From: Eudromia elegans
Taxonomy: Eukaryota; Chordata; Aves; Tinamiformes; Tinamidae
Assembly: GCA_003342815.1 (NCBI GenBank)
Contig: PTEX01000011.1
Location: forward strand, 3,802,928 to 3,866,927
Direction of reading: 5' to 3'
Length of the DNA stretch: 64,000 bases
Below the pieces are notes generated by a model. The model saw only the letters and a list, made by a program, of their open reading frames with translations. It was not told the DNA's origin and did no database searches. How positions within the stretch are numbered: the stretch's first letter is position 1; each line of letters starts with the position of its first letter. Of this stretch, positions 35,383 through 47,179 are shown one piece after another. Both the position numbers and the translations under genes were made by a program.

Positions 35383-35782
35383 AAATATTAAAAATATTGC
35401 ATTTAAATACATGTAGAAGATTTTCATGATGTGAAGGAATAGGTAGAAAAAAAAAAGTATGATTGAAGGGAAGAGAGTAATAATATTTTTCCCTTGAATT
35501 GAAAAAAAATCCAATTAATGGTTAATTTACAGATCTATTAGCTGAGTCTTTAAATATTTTTTGTCTCCCAGCTTTATGCACAGGCAAACCTTAACCACGA
35601 AACCATCTCCTTTTGTTTCTACACTGGCAGTGGCATTAAATAAGAATTCTGAAAATGTTGTCCTGCTCTGTAGAGACATGGGGATGTAGCAACACTGTAT
35701 TTAAAAATATTCTTTCCTCTTCCTGGTGCGATTTCTAATTCCAGTCAAGCATGACAACATCTCTGTCTGCTCTGATAATGTC
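35383..35782. other. AT-rich non-coding stretch
   Basis: AT-rich with A runs near 35448 and 35503, and AATTAATGGTTAATT at about 35513. Nothing gene-like. Confidence 0.5.
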
Positions 35783-35799
35783 GTGTGTGTGTGTGTGTG
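35783..35799 (+). repeat. (GT)8 microsatellite
   Basis: Eight uninterrupted GT units plus one G. Confidence 0.95.
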
Positions 35800-36154
35800 C
35801 CTGCGGTCATTTGCAGGGTAGTGACTTCGTAAGAGACACAAATGGGTGACAACTGGCAAAGCCAAGAATAAGTCGTGTTGCTTTGATAATAGCTTCCCTC
35901 TGTGCTTCGTGTGCTCCTTCTGCGGAGGAGCTCATGCCAGCTTTGGACTGGTTTGCAGCTCTCATCTGCTCAGGATGGCTTCTGAAGCCACGTGCACCAC
36001 GGGGTTAGAAGATATCTGGGCTCTTCTAGAGGCATTTGCAGAGGTGAGCGTGACTTGGAGGAGATTTGACACTCCGACAGTGCCATGGTGGCTGTTGGTG
36101 CCAAGTCACTGTCATCTGTCATGAGGATCCAGGGGTTAAGCTGAACTCTTCTCT

Positions 36155-36185
36155 GCATCCTCTCTCTTTCTCTCTCTTTTTTTTT
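36155..36185 (+). repeat. polypyrimidine tract (CT-rich then T run)
   Basis: About 31 pyrimidines after a GCA: CTCTCTCTTTCTCTCTC-like text then T9. It is followed by GCGCATGCAG and CAG, so it resembles a strong splice acceptor, but no convincing donor follows. Simple-repeat origin is equally likely. Confidence 0.7.
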
Positions 36186-38029
36186 GCGCATGCAGCAGGA
36201 CCAAACTTGCCTAACTATTTGTTTTTTTCAAATCAAGAAGTCTTCTGGTAGAGCAGCAACACTCAGGAGCTCACAAGCACTTTACTTGGAGTGATGCTCA
36301 CCCACTGGTTGTGTCAGGCATTAAAAATGACGAGCATTAAAATATGCTCCCTGGGAGCCAGTAGACCTCAGAACAGGGCTTGTGGGGAGGTGCTGACCGG
36401 AGCCCCACCATTTCTGTACCATTTCCAGTGATCTTTCCATTCAGTAGCCATGGGCAGTGGAGCATGGAGAGAGAGAACCAAAATCTGCCTGGAATCCCTG
36501 GCATTCAAATCCTTGGCAATCAAAGTCTTTGACTTCAACTACTGGTAAACAGAAAGTGAGAACAATCCTATGGCTTTCCTTGATCTCTTCTCATTCCACC
36601 AGGAGTGGGAGATGACAGGAATGAGTCTTCATTGCTTTCAGCAGGTTGGTTCATCTTCTGGGGAAGCAGAGAAATGGTGTTTTGAAGCTGATAGCCCTAG
36701 TAAGAAAGCTCTGTTGCTCTTGTTCCCTGGAGAGCATCAGTGGTCTCGGCATGTTCGTGTGGATGACAGCCCAACAGAAAGCAGGGAGAGCAGAGGCTTG
36801 ACTCATGGCCATGGGTGCAAGAGCTGTTCTGTGAACCCACTGCACTCCTGGGAACAGCCTTCTTGGAGAGGTGAGTCAGCTCAGGGGAAGTCCAGGATGA
36901 ATTATGGGCCCTGCCTTCCAGTAGGGTGTCTGTCAAAGGGCCAGCTGTAATCTCTTGTGCAGCGTGTCCTTGCAGCTGTCCAAATGCAACGACAAACACT
37001 GCTCTTGAGAATGTGTTAAGTGGTGGAGAGTCAAGGACTTGACTCCTCACTGCCAATTCTGAATTACTAAAACTGAGCCCCTGTACTTGGTGTCTGGTCT
37101 TTGCCAGTAAGGGCTTGTAGACAGCGTAATGGATCTTTCTCTAGAATCAAAAAAAGATTGTGTGGGGTGTCTGGAAAGACCTAGAGTTATGTCTTTTCCA
37201 TATTTAATCCCTATAATTTGAGTATTACATACTCCATGGCCTAACCTAGGTTACATGGGATGATATCCCCAGAAAGTTGGTTCATCCCTTCTTGTGAAAA
37301 GTTCTGCTGCAAGTGAGCCAAAATTCTGGAGGGAATTCTGATGATGGAGAGATTGGAGACCAAGAGAGGTACCTGGTGTGGAAAGAGAACAATTATGTGA
37401 CGGGCCAGAAAGAACTGGTAAGGGTGATGAGACACAGGAAATTTTGCCTTCTGGTAGCAAAGAAAACCTTTTCAAGCAGTTGGTCACACGACAGAGTGAA
37501 TCCACTCTAGTGACAGGCAGTCCCAGTAGGTAACTTGTGCATTAGACATCTTCTAGAAGGTGAAGTGGAGCTTGAGGGACCAGAAGAGAGGAGCATGTCA
37601 AAGTAAGGTTGGGACAATCCCTTTGAGGTGTATAAGAGGTGTACCTCGGGTGGGAGAGCGTGAGGAGTAGCTGGAGGGCAAATGTTCAATGAGGCCACCC
37701 AAAAGGTCTTGAAGAGAGCACGGGGACTTGGGAAGCACAAGGCTGCTGAAGGACACAGTGCAGGGAGACTGGCAGGGCTGACTGCCTGAAAAACATGCTT
37801 GACTTCAGGAATGCCTAGTCTGGAGCTGTTTGGGGGCTGGGAGAGCACTCTGGGGAGATGCTCTGTGTGCTTGCCCTGTGCTTGTACTTTCCCCCAGGCA
37901 TTTTGCTTTTGACCGCTGTTGGAGACAGGAGCTGGCTGGACCTTTGGCCTGGCCCAGCGTGGCCGCTCCTGTGCTCCCGGGTTGTGAAAGAGTCGGGGCC
38001 CTTGTGGTCGGTCTTGTGCTCTTCAGCAT
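36186..38029. other. non-coding stretch
   Basis: Mixed, repeat-poor sequence. Frame 36570-36950 (plus, 126 codons) has acceptor-like TTTCAG|CAG near 36640 and a donor-like GAG|GTGAGT near 36870, but overlapping minus frames and no recognisable protein argue against calling an exon. The rest, to 38029, holds only short opposed frames. Confidence 0.45.
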
Positions 38030-38560
38030 GAGCAGCAGGACCGGCTGCGCTTATCGACGCCCCGTTGCCGAGTCAGGCTCAGGGGGAAGGTGCTCTGCAC
38101 CCTGCGGGCTGAGGGCACACCAGGGAGAACTCTGGCTTTTCCCCAGCACCTGGGCAGGCCACCAAGCTGCCTGTGGTGGGGGTCGCTGCTGGCTGGCACC
38201 TCCCCGGGCGCTGCTCCCCGGCAGCACGGCAGCAGCTCCTGCACAGCGGGGCCGCCCGCAGAGCCCTCGTCCCCAGCGCGTGCAGCCCCCGGGCTGGGGG
38301 CCCTGCGGCTGCTCCCCTGCCCCGAGGGCAAGGGGGGCGGCGGGCCTGGCTGCCCCTTCTGGCCAGCGCGGCGCCCACGGGTGGCAGGAGAGCTGCCCTG
38401 GTCCCTTCCCTGCTTTCCTGCTGGCCACTCTCACCACTGCCCCAGCCGCCTGGTTCGCTGCCCCTGGCTCTCCTGGGAGCTGTCCCGAGCTGTCCCACTT
38501 CGTCCATCGGGCTGACGCTGCCAGGAGGGCTCGCCGCTTTTCCAAGAATGCTGTGATGCT
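38030..38560. other. GC-rich islet
   Basis: GC-rich block with 296 codons open on plus (37830-38720) against 261 and 186 on minus (38051-38836, 38079-38639). Low-complexity Ala/Pro/Gly/Arg text, no domain. Opposed long frames indicate composition. Confidence 0.5.
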
Positions 38561-38570
38561 CTGGGCAGCT

Positions 38571-38630
38571 CCTGGAATCTCCTGGATCTCCTGGAATCTC
38601 CAATCTGGTGGATTTCCTGGAATCTCCAGG
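38571..38630 (+). repeat. short imperfect tandem repeat of CCTGGAATCT
   Basis: CCTGGAATCT, CCTGGATCT, CCTGGAATCT, then after a spacer a further CCTGGAATCT. A minimal local repeat about 60 bases long. Confidence 0.8.
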
Positions 38631-38639
38631 CAACTGCAT

Positions 38640-39180
38640 TCATCTCCCTTCTTTCTGTTTTTCCGTTTTTCCCCAGTTACGTGGTGGGAGCAGCAACCTT
38701 TGCTCTCTGTTGACGGGTAGGAAGAAGAGCAGTTTTCTACAGTGAGAGAGAGGACATGGAGGGCAAGAGCAATGGTTGGAGACATGTACAATAGTTTCTC
38801 CCTCTCTGTGTGTGTACCCATGTGCACTAAGTGCATAGATCAGCAGCACAATTTGTCTAAGGTCAGTATATTCCTCTGCAGAGCCCAGATCCTGTTTCGG
38901 GGAGAGACGAGCCTTGCCAAGAGCTGGATTCAATTTATAAGAAACTAGGTGGAAATAATGATGAGGAAATGAGAAAAATAAGCTTTTGATGAAATAATTA
39001 ATGACTCGTTGTGACACAATCTCGCAGCAGCAATCCAAGGCTCGGGGAGATGAGAGGAGCCCATCCGCTGCCAGACAATGCTCGCCCTGCAAAGCCAAGT
39101 GGCCTCCTGTTTGCAATTTAGAACCCCGACCGTACACACGAGCTGCAGTTGGTGGCGGCTGGTTTGCTCCGAGTCCTCCC
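38640..39180. other. non-coding stretch
   Basis: Mixed sequence with a short TGTGTGTGT-like word near 38806. AT-rich near 38935-39000. Nothing gene-like. Confidence 0.5.
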
Positions 39181-39920
39181 ATGGCGGCGCGAGGGCTTCC
39201 CGGCACTGCCGTGGCGTGCGAGGCGGGTCCGGCTCCCGGGTGGCAGTGCCAGCACATGGACCTTCCAGCGTGTGCAGAGGGCTGCCTGGCCACTAAAGCG
39301 AGCAGAGCGCTGCTGCCTGCGGAGCTGCTCCGGGAAACTGAGTCAGAGATCCTTAGCGGAGGATGTGTGGGGAGGGACTTTGAAGAGTGAGCAAAAGGTG
39401 CCCAGGGAGGGCTGGGCCTCCTTGGGCTGCGTTACGCTTGCTGTGGAGGGGTCCTCGTCTCGTTTGCAGGGCGTTCAGGGAAGGCAGTCGAAAGTCACTG
39501 GCCTGAGGTTGTTTTCAGGGCTCGGTTCTGTCTGCAGCGCTGCGTTCCCTGCACCCTTGCAGCGAGTGGGTGGTGGGTGTTGGCAGGGGGTTCCTGGGCT
39601 CAGCATGCCCTTGTCCTGCTCACCGGGACGTGTGTGCCCTTGGCCGGGCAGCCCCGGCTGAGCCGGGCGGGCTGGCACAGCCCCAGGTGCCACCAGAGGT
39701 GCTGTGGACACGGGGCCGCGCGCGTGCCCCGCGGTCAGTGTGCAATGGGTGCAGGCACCTTGGCGACGCGTGGCGCGGCACCCGGGCATGCGGCATCGCC
39801 CGGCCGGCCAGGAGCCACGGGCGGCGCCGGAGCCGCGGGGGCTCGCGAGGGCATCGCCGGGGCCGCGCCGCTCCTAATGCCTTCCAGAGGCCCTGCCGTG
39901 GGCTGGGGCAGGCGCTGCTG
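39181..39920. other. CpG-rich islet
   Basis: GC-rich, with the densest CpG at 39700-39890. Plus frames 39149-39661 and 39570-39941 and minus frame 39475-39789 overlap without any domain. Possible CpG island. Confidence 0.5.
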
Positions 39921-40089
39921 AGTCACCCTCATGCGGAGTGAGTTATGCTGTGTTTAAAACCTCTTTATTGCTCCGCGGTAATCCAGAGCTCGGTCTTGCA
40001 TTTTTAATGCTGCCCTTCTAAAGGGCAGATTTATATGTAAAACACTTTACACTCTGGTTTCCTCCTAAATAATAACCAACGTTTTTCTT
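39921..40089. other. AT-rich non-coding stretch
   Basis: Short AT-rich segment with repeated AAAGGGCAGATTTA-like and TTTATT words. No feature called. Confidence 0.4.
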
Positions 40090-40140
40090 CTGAGTGCTTT
40101 ATAACATTAGCTAACTAGTCCTGACAGCACCCTGGTTTTC
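40090..40140 (-). repeat. MIR-like SINE relic
   Basis: Plus-strand text GAGTGCTTTATAACATTAGC, then TAGTCCTGACAGCACCCT, is the reverse-complement order of the MIR 3' half (AGCACTTTACA..ATTAACTCA..AATCCTCACAACAACCCT). Element therefore lies on the minus strand. Short and old. Confidence 0.4.
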
Positions 40141-41519
40141 CATATGCACAGCAGCAAGCTTGGATGAGCTTCCCAAGTGTGGTGTTTTCAATTCTCATGG
40201 TTTCTTGCAAGCTGGGGTGGGCTTCCCTTCCTGACGCAGCTCCTGGAAGTGCCATCACACAACTCGCTCCCTCCTCTGTTCTTAACAATAAATTGCTAAT
40301 TCCTCCAGTTGCAGGGAAAAGTCTGGAAGCGTGATCCAAATGCACTGCAAGGCCCCCAAACCAGGCGCCAAGCAACGGGAGGCCAAACTGCGCTGCCGTT
40401 TTTAAATCACTGAAGCTTTGAGGCCATCTCAGCCTGCTCCGGTCTTCCCCCGTGAGCTCTAAGGGAAGAGGGAGCTTGGCAGCAAATGAGGCCTCGCGTT
40501 ACAAAGAGGCAAAGGAAAATAAAATCTTCATGGATGTTAATGTTCTCCATCTCCTCTCTCGCTTGTTTCTGATTTTGGTCCTGCGTGTGCTTTGCCCTCC
40601 ACATTGTGAGTAGTCACGTTCCTCACAGTGGAAAGGAAAAGCCTGCAAATAAATCTTTGCTGGAACACAGCAAATTTTAAATCAAATCAAAGTTTTACAA
40701 ACAAATAAGATCAAGGTTTTAAGCTCTTCCATCTGTTACTATGGGCTTGTGGAGCGCAGTGGGCCAGGGCATGCAGTGTGGGACTCTGAGTGCTACTGGA
40801 ACACCACAACTGTTCCTTATGCTTCTGCTAGTGCTACTAATGGAGAAATGTTAATGTGTATAATGGAGATTGTGGGCCTAGGGGAGTGCAGGAAAGCACA
40901 GCAGGCTTTCCTTGGCCATCTCCACGGTCTGGAAAGGAGCTCCACAGCAGCAGGTGACTGATTCCCTCTCTGAATTCTGCCCCAGATTTGGAGGGGGGGT
41001 TTCTACTAGCTTACTGTTTGCGAACCGACCCACTTCATTCCTCCCACTGTCTCTCGCTGCAGGGTGGTGGGTCAGGGACTCTGGCTGCCTAACTCTGGGA
41101 CATGGGTTTTGATGCATCTTACAAGTCCTGTGTAACACTTATTGCTGTAAAAGTGCTATTGTGATTTCATTTCTACGTTCTGCATGAGAATATAATGCTA
41201 TTTTGTCTACGCAAATATTTTTTAACTGTTAGAAAAATCTTTGCTAGACTTTGAAGCCCCACATTTCCCTTGAAGAAAATATTTTCCTGCCTACTAGATC
41301 TTAGTGATACAAGATTGTCTTGATATTCATTCTCAAGGATATTTTCCCTCATTTTCTCCCTTGGCCTCTAGACAAATATTTCTGCCCCTTCCCAAACAGG
41401 TCTTTCCTTCTGAGCTGGACCGTTGCCTCCTCCATGCTAGTGTTAGCCAAACAATATCTTCCTCTCCGGTAGCATTTTAGTTGTGCGCTGACTTTAAGCC
41501 ATTCCCTCTGTTTCTGACG
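40141..41519. other. non-coding stretch
   Basis: Mixed to AT-rich, with no repeat or exon recognised. AT-rich at 40620-40730 and 41120-41300. Confidence 0.5.
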
Positions 41520-41700
41520 TGCTCACGCACCGAGCTGGGACGAGGGTTGAAGGTGGTGTCACGGGAATGGGCAGCGTCCTCCTTGCGGCGCCGGCTCGTT
41601 CGTCGCGCCCCGTCGGGTGCCGGGCTGCCCGCGGAGGAGCCTCGCGAGCCCGCGCGTGGAGCACCGCCGGCGGCCACAGCGACAACGATGACGGGAGGGC
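41520..41700. other. CpG-rich islet
   Basis: Compact CpG-dense block (peak 41580-41680). Frames open on both strands. No exon or start site supported. Confidence 0.5.
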
Positions 41701-42732
41701 AATTGCTCCTTTCAAGGGTTGACCGCAGACTCGCTGAGGCAGCTTTTGTCCAGGAATCCAGGGATTCCTGTATTGCCGTCTTCCTGCGACCCGTTCTCTG
41801 CCCACCTCCCTTAAAGTAAATCTCCACGATAAGCTTGCTCTAATTTTGCCTTGTTTTATTTTTGTTTTTCAGTGTTGTGTGTACAAAGGCAGATGGCCCT
41901 GGCTTACCTTTGCTGTTGTCAAAGGCAGCATGTGTCTCTTGCCAGTCCCCTTGGGAAATGCCAGCAGAGAGCAAATCTGCGGGAGAGCGGCCAAAGCGGG
42001 GACTTCCCAATGGCTCAGAGCAGTTCCATGCTGGAAAAAGAGGACTCTTAGTAAGTGAGTGATAATTAAGAATGATCCTGAAATGGTTGTAGTGAAATTT
42101 TATTCCATGGAAAGTGCCAAAGATTCCAGTTAATGAATTTTCTGATATAAAAAAATGAATTACTGAAAAGCGCAGGAGAACTAGTACACGCTGCTTTTGG
42201 CACGGAGCTGATTCCTCCTCCTCTTCCCGCAGTGGTTTTCCCCTTCACTCCCAGGAGCAGAAGGGCTGTAGAGAGGCGGTGCAGCCGAGCACCTCGTCTC
42301 TGCCTCTGTAGAGTGAACCTCGAAACAGGAAGCAGGCCAAGCCGCCTTTTGGGGCAATATGAGGCAAGAAGAGAACATATTTGTGTAGGAACTGCTTGAT
42401 GTTAAAATTAGGTTTCTAACCAGCTGGGCATTTGTTCTGCTTGTTCATTCCTTCTATCATAAAAGGAAAGATGGGATACAAAATCAGAAGAGAGCAGTTA
42501 CATCATACAGAGTAATAAAAAAACATTCTGAATGGGTAGACAGGGATGTGTTTATGTATTGGGTGGCTGTTGCCCATCTGTATGTTTGTGTGTTCTGTGG
42601 GGAGATACATGGGAGTTTGAAAGAGCAGGCGATGGAAATGTTTGCCTCCAGATCCAGGCAAGCGTTCAGCGTTTCGGGAGGAAAGTTCGGAGAAGTCTCA
42701 GTTAGAGACAGGGCTGTTGATGAATTGCCTAG
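41701..42732. other. non-coding stretch
   Basis: Mixed sequence without simple repeats. Short frames only; the 41846-42062 group overlaps itself in three frames and matches nothing. Confidence 0.5.
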
Positions 42733-42835
42733 AGTTAGGTAGCTGGTCAGTCTTCCTAACGTCATGTCTCAATTACCTGTATAAAAAAAGAGGATAAAGA
42801 AACTTCTCTCCCTCACAGAGCTTCAAATTAAACTA
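42733..42835 (+). repeat. MIR-like SINE relic
   Basis: TTAGGTAGCTGGTCAGTCTT, TGTCTCAATTACCTGTATAA, AAGAGGATAAAGA and CCCTCACAGAGCTTC follow the MIR core order TTACTAGCTG..CTCAGTTTCCTCATCTGTAAAATGGG..ATAATA..ACCTCATAGGG. The best preserved MIR-like copy in the window. Confidence 0.5.
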
Positions 42836-43427
42836 CACTAAGGATTATGTAGTACATGGACAGTTTAGTGAAGGAGGTGGGTTGTATTTACAGGAACAAT
42901 TTCAGAAAATCCCTTGCTCTACAGTGGCATGGGAAAGGGACAGACATGGTAGTGATTCAACCGGTTGGGCGCCTCAGTGTCATTCCTTGATAGATTTAGC
43001 ATGCAATTTTGGTTTGTTTTCCCCTCTGTAGTCCTTCCGAGGATGATTCCTGCTGTGGTGATTTAATGCACACCTTACGATATAGCAGATCAAGATGGAG
43101 AATGAAAGATTTATGTGGCAGCTTGGGCAACAGAAGTACCAGGCAGGGTGCTCTGCGGGGCGGCGGAGGCGCTTGCTCCGAGGCGTCGCCGTGGAAGGCG
43201 AGGGCAGCCCCTGCAGTGGGCACTCGCACCCGGGCAGGAGTTCCGGCCACCCTGCTCCGTGCACGTTTATTTTCTGCAGAGGCAATTTGTTTCCCGTACA
43301 GCTTCACTCCTCCAACAGCTATGAGGGTGGTTTAAATAAGCCGAGCTCCAGTATTTGGACATTGACCTGCTTTCTACTTGTTTGTTTAGTGAAACTGCCG
43401 CCTAACTGACCCAGCCGAGTCGGGAGC
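42836..43427. other. non-coding stretch upstream of the candidate promoter
   Basis: AT-rich to about 43130, then GC-rich 43130-43260. TTTAAATAAG near 43332 is a second weak TATA-like word. No exon recognised. Confidence 0.45.
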
Positions 43428-43620
43428 TATAAACAAGCGTGGAGCGCGGAGTGTGTGCTCAGTTCAGCTTTCCCCTTGACACGCGGCCTTCGCGCTGGGG
43501 GCGCGGGGCGCCCGGGTGCGCTCGCCGCTCGCTCCGCGCTCGCCGTTCTCCCGCGCTGGAGCAAAGCAAGGAGCGGGCAGCAGGCGCAGCCGTGCCGGGC
43601 CCGGCTTTCCGCCAGGGTGT
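43428..43620 (+). promoter_or_regulatory. candidate TATA/initiator promoter with CpG islet
   Basis: TATAAA at 43428-43433 is followed by TCAGTTC, a perfect YYANWYY initiator, with its A at 43461, 33 bases from the first TATA base. CpG-dense sequence occupies 43485-43615 just downstream, where a transcript would start. Spacing agrees with core-promoter rules (about 28-34 bases). No protein is recognised downstream; an RNA gene or first non-coding exon is possible. Inference. Confidence 0.25.
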
Positions 43621-44334
43621 GTGATTAGCCTGCGCCCCATTCGTGCTAATTCACATAAGTGTTAAGCTTCTGCATACCTGTGTGAGCCGAAACACTGTTG
43701 TGGACAGGCTGGCTGCTGATGTCATTTATGTCCCTGTAAATCCAAAGCAACTCCCTTGACGACAGCGCTTAAGATAGGTCTCCATCAGCGTCCCTAATAA
43801 TTAATTTTCCCAACAGAAGATTATCCTCTGCACTTGTGAGTTCAAGTCTTCTTGTTTATAATGTGTGGTGGGGTTTTTTGAGGCAGAAGTATTTGCTAAG
43901 GCTACAAATATTTCAATCCATCTAAATTTTCTCGTGTATAAATTCTATTCTATTGTTTCAATCTGATCGCATCACCTACCCAGCTTGTAGTCTGAAGTTG
44001 AAGCTATTGAAAACAGTCCAAATAAGTTTAGACAAGAAGATAGTTGTGATATCAGTTCTGTGGCTTTTTTTAAATAAGTGGCAACTGTAACCAACTAACT
44101 AATATCAATACCAGGAAACGACCACCATTGCCCCAAGTTAGCCCTGCCCGTCAGAAATAAGCCTTTCAGGAAACTGTTGAGGCCTCTTGTGTACTGACTT
44201 GAAGAAGCTGTCAGTGGGCAGATGTCTGCCTGGAAAAAATGCTAAAACTATATGTTTGCATCAGTAAATTCATTCAGAGACCTTTTTCCTAAAGGGATTC
44301 CCTGCAGGGGAGCTATTATACATGTTCTGGCCTG
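43621..44334. other. AT-rich non-coding stretch
   Basis: Repeat-poor AT-rich sequence with TAATAATTAATTTTCC near 43794. Candidate conserved non-coding DNA, with no stronger evidence. Confidence 0.4.
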
Positions 44335-44465
44335 AAACTTGAGCTGGCTGGAGAATGGAAATTGTGTTTCACAGACAATTTTGAGATTTTGAAATTTGTT
44401 TTCATTCCCATTCGGAACAAAACCTCAAAATGTTGAAATTCTCCACAAAGGAAAATTCCACAAAA
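44335..44465. repeat. ancient archosaur/turtle-type interspersed repeat
   Basis: GAGCTGGCTGGAGAATGGAA, then TTTCACAGACAATTTTGAGA, TTTTGAAATTTGTTTTCATTC, GGAACAAAACC, CAAAATGTTGAAATTCTCCAC and GGAAAATTCC follow the order of a repeat I know from turtle and crocodilian genomes that opens TAGAGCTGGTTGG and is full of TTTTGAAAT words. About 130 bases recognisable. Name not asserted. Confidence 0.5.
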
Positions 44466-46339
44466 ATAAATAGTTTTGGCTATTTAGATCATTATAAGAT
44501 TTTAAAATGCATATAGGATATAAAGTCAAAAATCCAGATGTTTTATTCCAAAAATTATTGGCACTTCCACCAAAAAAGAAAAAGCTGGTGAAGATAATAG
44601 CTCCACAAACCATTCTGGTTGTGACAAGATGAATTTACTCCATTAAATAATTTTCCGTCTGAAGTTCATTAGAGATCCTGTTGCCACGTTCTCCAGCCCT
44701 TTGCCCTACAGCTGCTGTGAGTGCAGCACACGAGCCGGGCTGGGGGGACTCGTGCCTGTGCCCTGTCCCTCCGTGTGAAGGTCCCCACAGAGGCCTCTCT
44801 GTCCTTGACAAGGTGTGAAGAGGATGAAGGGAGACCCTTCCAGGAGCACCATCCAGGAGGAGCCCGCAGGGTGGGATCGGAAGCTGCTTGTGTGGGCACC
44901 AGGCCCTGACACACAAGGTGTCCTCTGTCCCACAGGGCAGCAAATGTGCTACCGATGGCCATTGAAGCAGGCTCCTTCCATTGAAAGAAAAGCACCTGGG
45001 ACAAAGTCCATGGTGGATTTAGGACCATTTGGCAAACAGTAATGTCACCAGTCTGTATCCCAGACCTCGGAAGAGACACCGCTTAGGAGCTTTCCCTGCC
45101 TCTGCTGCAGTTTAGAAGACTTGTCCCGTTCCAGAGTCACCTAGAGGTGAGTTTTGTTTCTTGTGCATGCCTGAGTGTGAACTCTTAGCTGCGTTTCCAT
45201 CTGGTGCTGTGTCCCCTGGTGAGCCACCGCAGTGCTCTAGCTGGTGCCGTGCCAGGGGAGCGCGTGCAGCACGAGGAGGTGGTGCCTCGACGTGGGGGCT
45301 GCAGCCACTGCTTTTTCCTCTGTCCTGCTCAGGGAGAATGGGCTGCCCCTGCGTTCCTGTGGGCCCAGCTGGATCACCCCCTGTCTTGCTGCCCCAAGCC
45401 TCCCTTGCTACCTTTTTTTTTTAACTGTTTAGGGAAGGCCACAACCCATGCACTGGTAACCAGGACATAGGCCGAGTACCAGGCGTGCTCCCAAGAGCCT
45501 GCACTGCGGTGCAGAAATTGCGCAGGTTACTCCTGTAAAGCGCTGCTGCCATCGGGCCAAGCCTACTGTGTACTCTTGGCAAAGCTGAAGACAGGACCAC
45601 AGTTATCTTTGCCTGGGTCTCTAATGCAGGTCAGTACCACAAACAGAAGGGAGATGTGGCTCTAACTGAATACCTCCCGTACAGGAGCTGTAGCTGATGC
45701 GATAAGTGTTGGTCCAGGCCTGACTGAGGCAGCAGTGCAGCAGTCAGGGAGAGGAGCAGCGAGAGCTGGAACATGTTTCAAACACAAGCTACGTGTTTGT
45801 TCTGGCCCAACTGCTGTGCTCCCGTCCTCCGTAGGAGCCCGTGCAAAATGGAGGCAGCTGCCAGGCTCCATGGGTGCCGTTGCCTCTTTGCCTCTGGTAA
45901 GTAAAGTACATGTGGTGCGTGTCACGGGCAGTGGCAGCGCAGCTGATCAGCTTATTGCATGGCAAACCTGGTCACACAGGTCCAGTGAGATTCTTTCCCT
46001 GCGTGCTGCGCGGAGGAGGAGAGCTTTTGGGTCCCTGTTACATGTGCACAAAGCCAGACTGTAGTCTGCAAGTGGGACATTCGGACTCGGAGTGCGGTTC
46101 TGGACTCTGTTTTTCTCCTTGGGATGTTTCTGAACTGCAGTCAGCATGCTCCCCACTAGAAAGTGACATGTTGGAGCCACCCTCTCTTGTTGAAAACTTG
46201 GTAGAATGTCTGTACAATATTATGGTCACTAAAATATGTCTATGCCTAATTGTTTGCATGTGGGATTGATTGCTTTAATATAAAGAACTGAATGCACTGA
46301 AGACCTGCCAGAGGTTGTGGAGGAGATCAAAGGAGTTCG
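44466..46339. other. non-coding stretch
   Basis: AT-rich to about 44650, then mixed. Splice-like words occur (GTCCCACAG near 44938, GAG|GTGAGT near 45147, TCTG|GTAAGT near 45897) but they do not bracket a convincing coding exon. No repeat named. Confidence 0.45.
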
Positions 46340-46580
46340 GAGGAGAGGCCGGGGTGGGTTTCGTGGGTGCAGTGGTGCTCATGTGCACCTCGGCGGCAGG
46401 GGCCCGCCGGTGCCGCGGCCATTCACGGAGCACCTGCAGAGCGGCCACGTCGCCAGGGCCTGCACTGGCACTCGCGTGCAGCCGCGTGTGGGACGTTGTG
46501 TCCCGGGCAGCCCCTCGGCTTGCTCCTCAGCCGAGCCCGCGGTTCAGTGCGAGAGCTCGAGCGTTTCAATCCTCTGGGGA
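46340..46580. other. GC-rich islet
   Basis: CpG-containing GC-rich block with overlapping plus frames (46315-46760 group). No domain seen. Confidence 0.45.
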
Positions 46581-47179
46581 GTAAAAATCACTTGGGATGT
46601 TTATAAATTAAGTATCTTAAACAGTTGTCAGAAACTCCATAAAAGCATCAAGAGAGAGACACCAACCTTCTTGGTAGCACTGCCATGCTCCCCTTCCCCA
46701 GCAACATCACCGCAGAGCTGTAATCACCACGTTGTCCCCCACGCAACAGCCCCACTTTAATGCCAGGAATTCGCTGTATTATGAAGACGTTGCAGGGTGT
46801 CAAAAATGAGCCTCCTGGGCATGGAGCCCTCAGGGCTTTGCACAGGATCTCACTTACCTTCATAGACCGTAATTGTGTGGTGCAGCTCCACGGTGCTGTT
46901 ACATTTGGTATAAATAGGTTTTGGAAGTAGGTTTAGTGGAATTGTGGTAATACATTTACATTAACGTGAGACATATCTCTATGCCAAAAAAACTGCCATG
47001 AACTTACTTTTACAGCCAGTTAGTTGTATCAGCTGTTCTGGGTTGGCTGGTTGTGCTCTCGAGCATCTGAAACAGCTGGACGCAGTACTTGAAAGCCACG
47101 AGGGTTGTTGGGTCTGGAGCAAGGAGCGTTTCAGAGCAGAGCCCCAGCAAAGAGCACAAAGCAGGGAGAGGCCTCGGCT
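46581..47179. other. non-coding stretch
   Basis: Mixed, AT-rich near 46900-46990. Nothing recognised. Confidence 0.5.

Noticed and set aside
36640-36875. Possible exon bounded by TTTCAG and GAG|GTGAGT
   Set aside because: Weak pyrimidine tract, opposing frames and no recognisable protein; similar AG/GT pairs occur by chance throughout the window.
37830-38836. 296-codon plus and 261-codon minus frames
   Set aside because: Opposed long frames in GC-rich DNA with no recognisable protein or splice framework.
44940-45147. Possible non-coding exon between CCCACAG and GAG|GTGAGT
   Set aside because: No open frame and no supporting signal beyond two short splice words.
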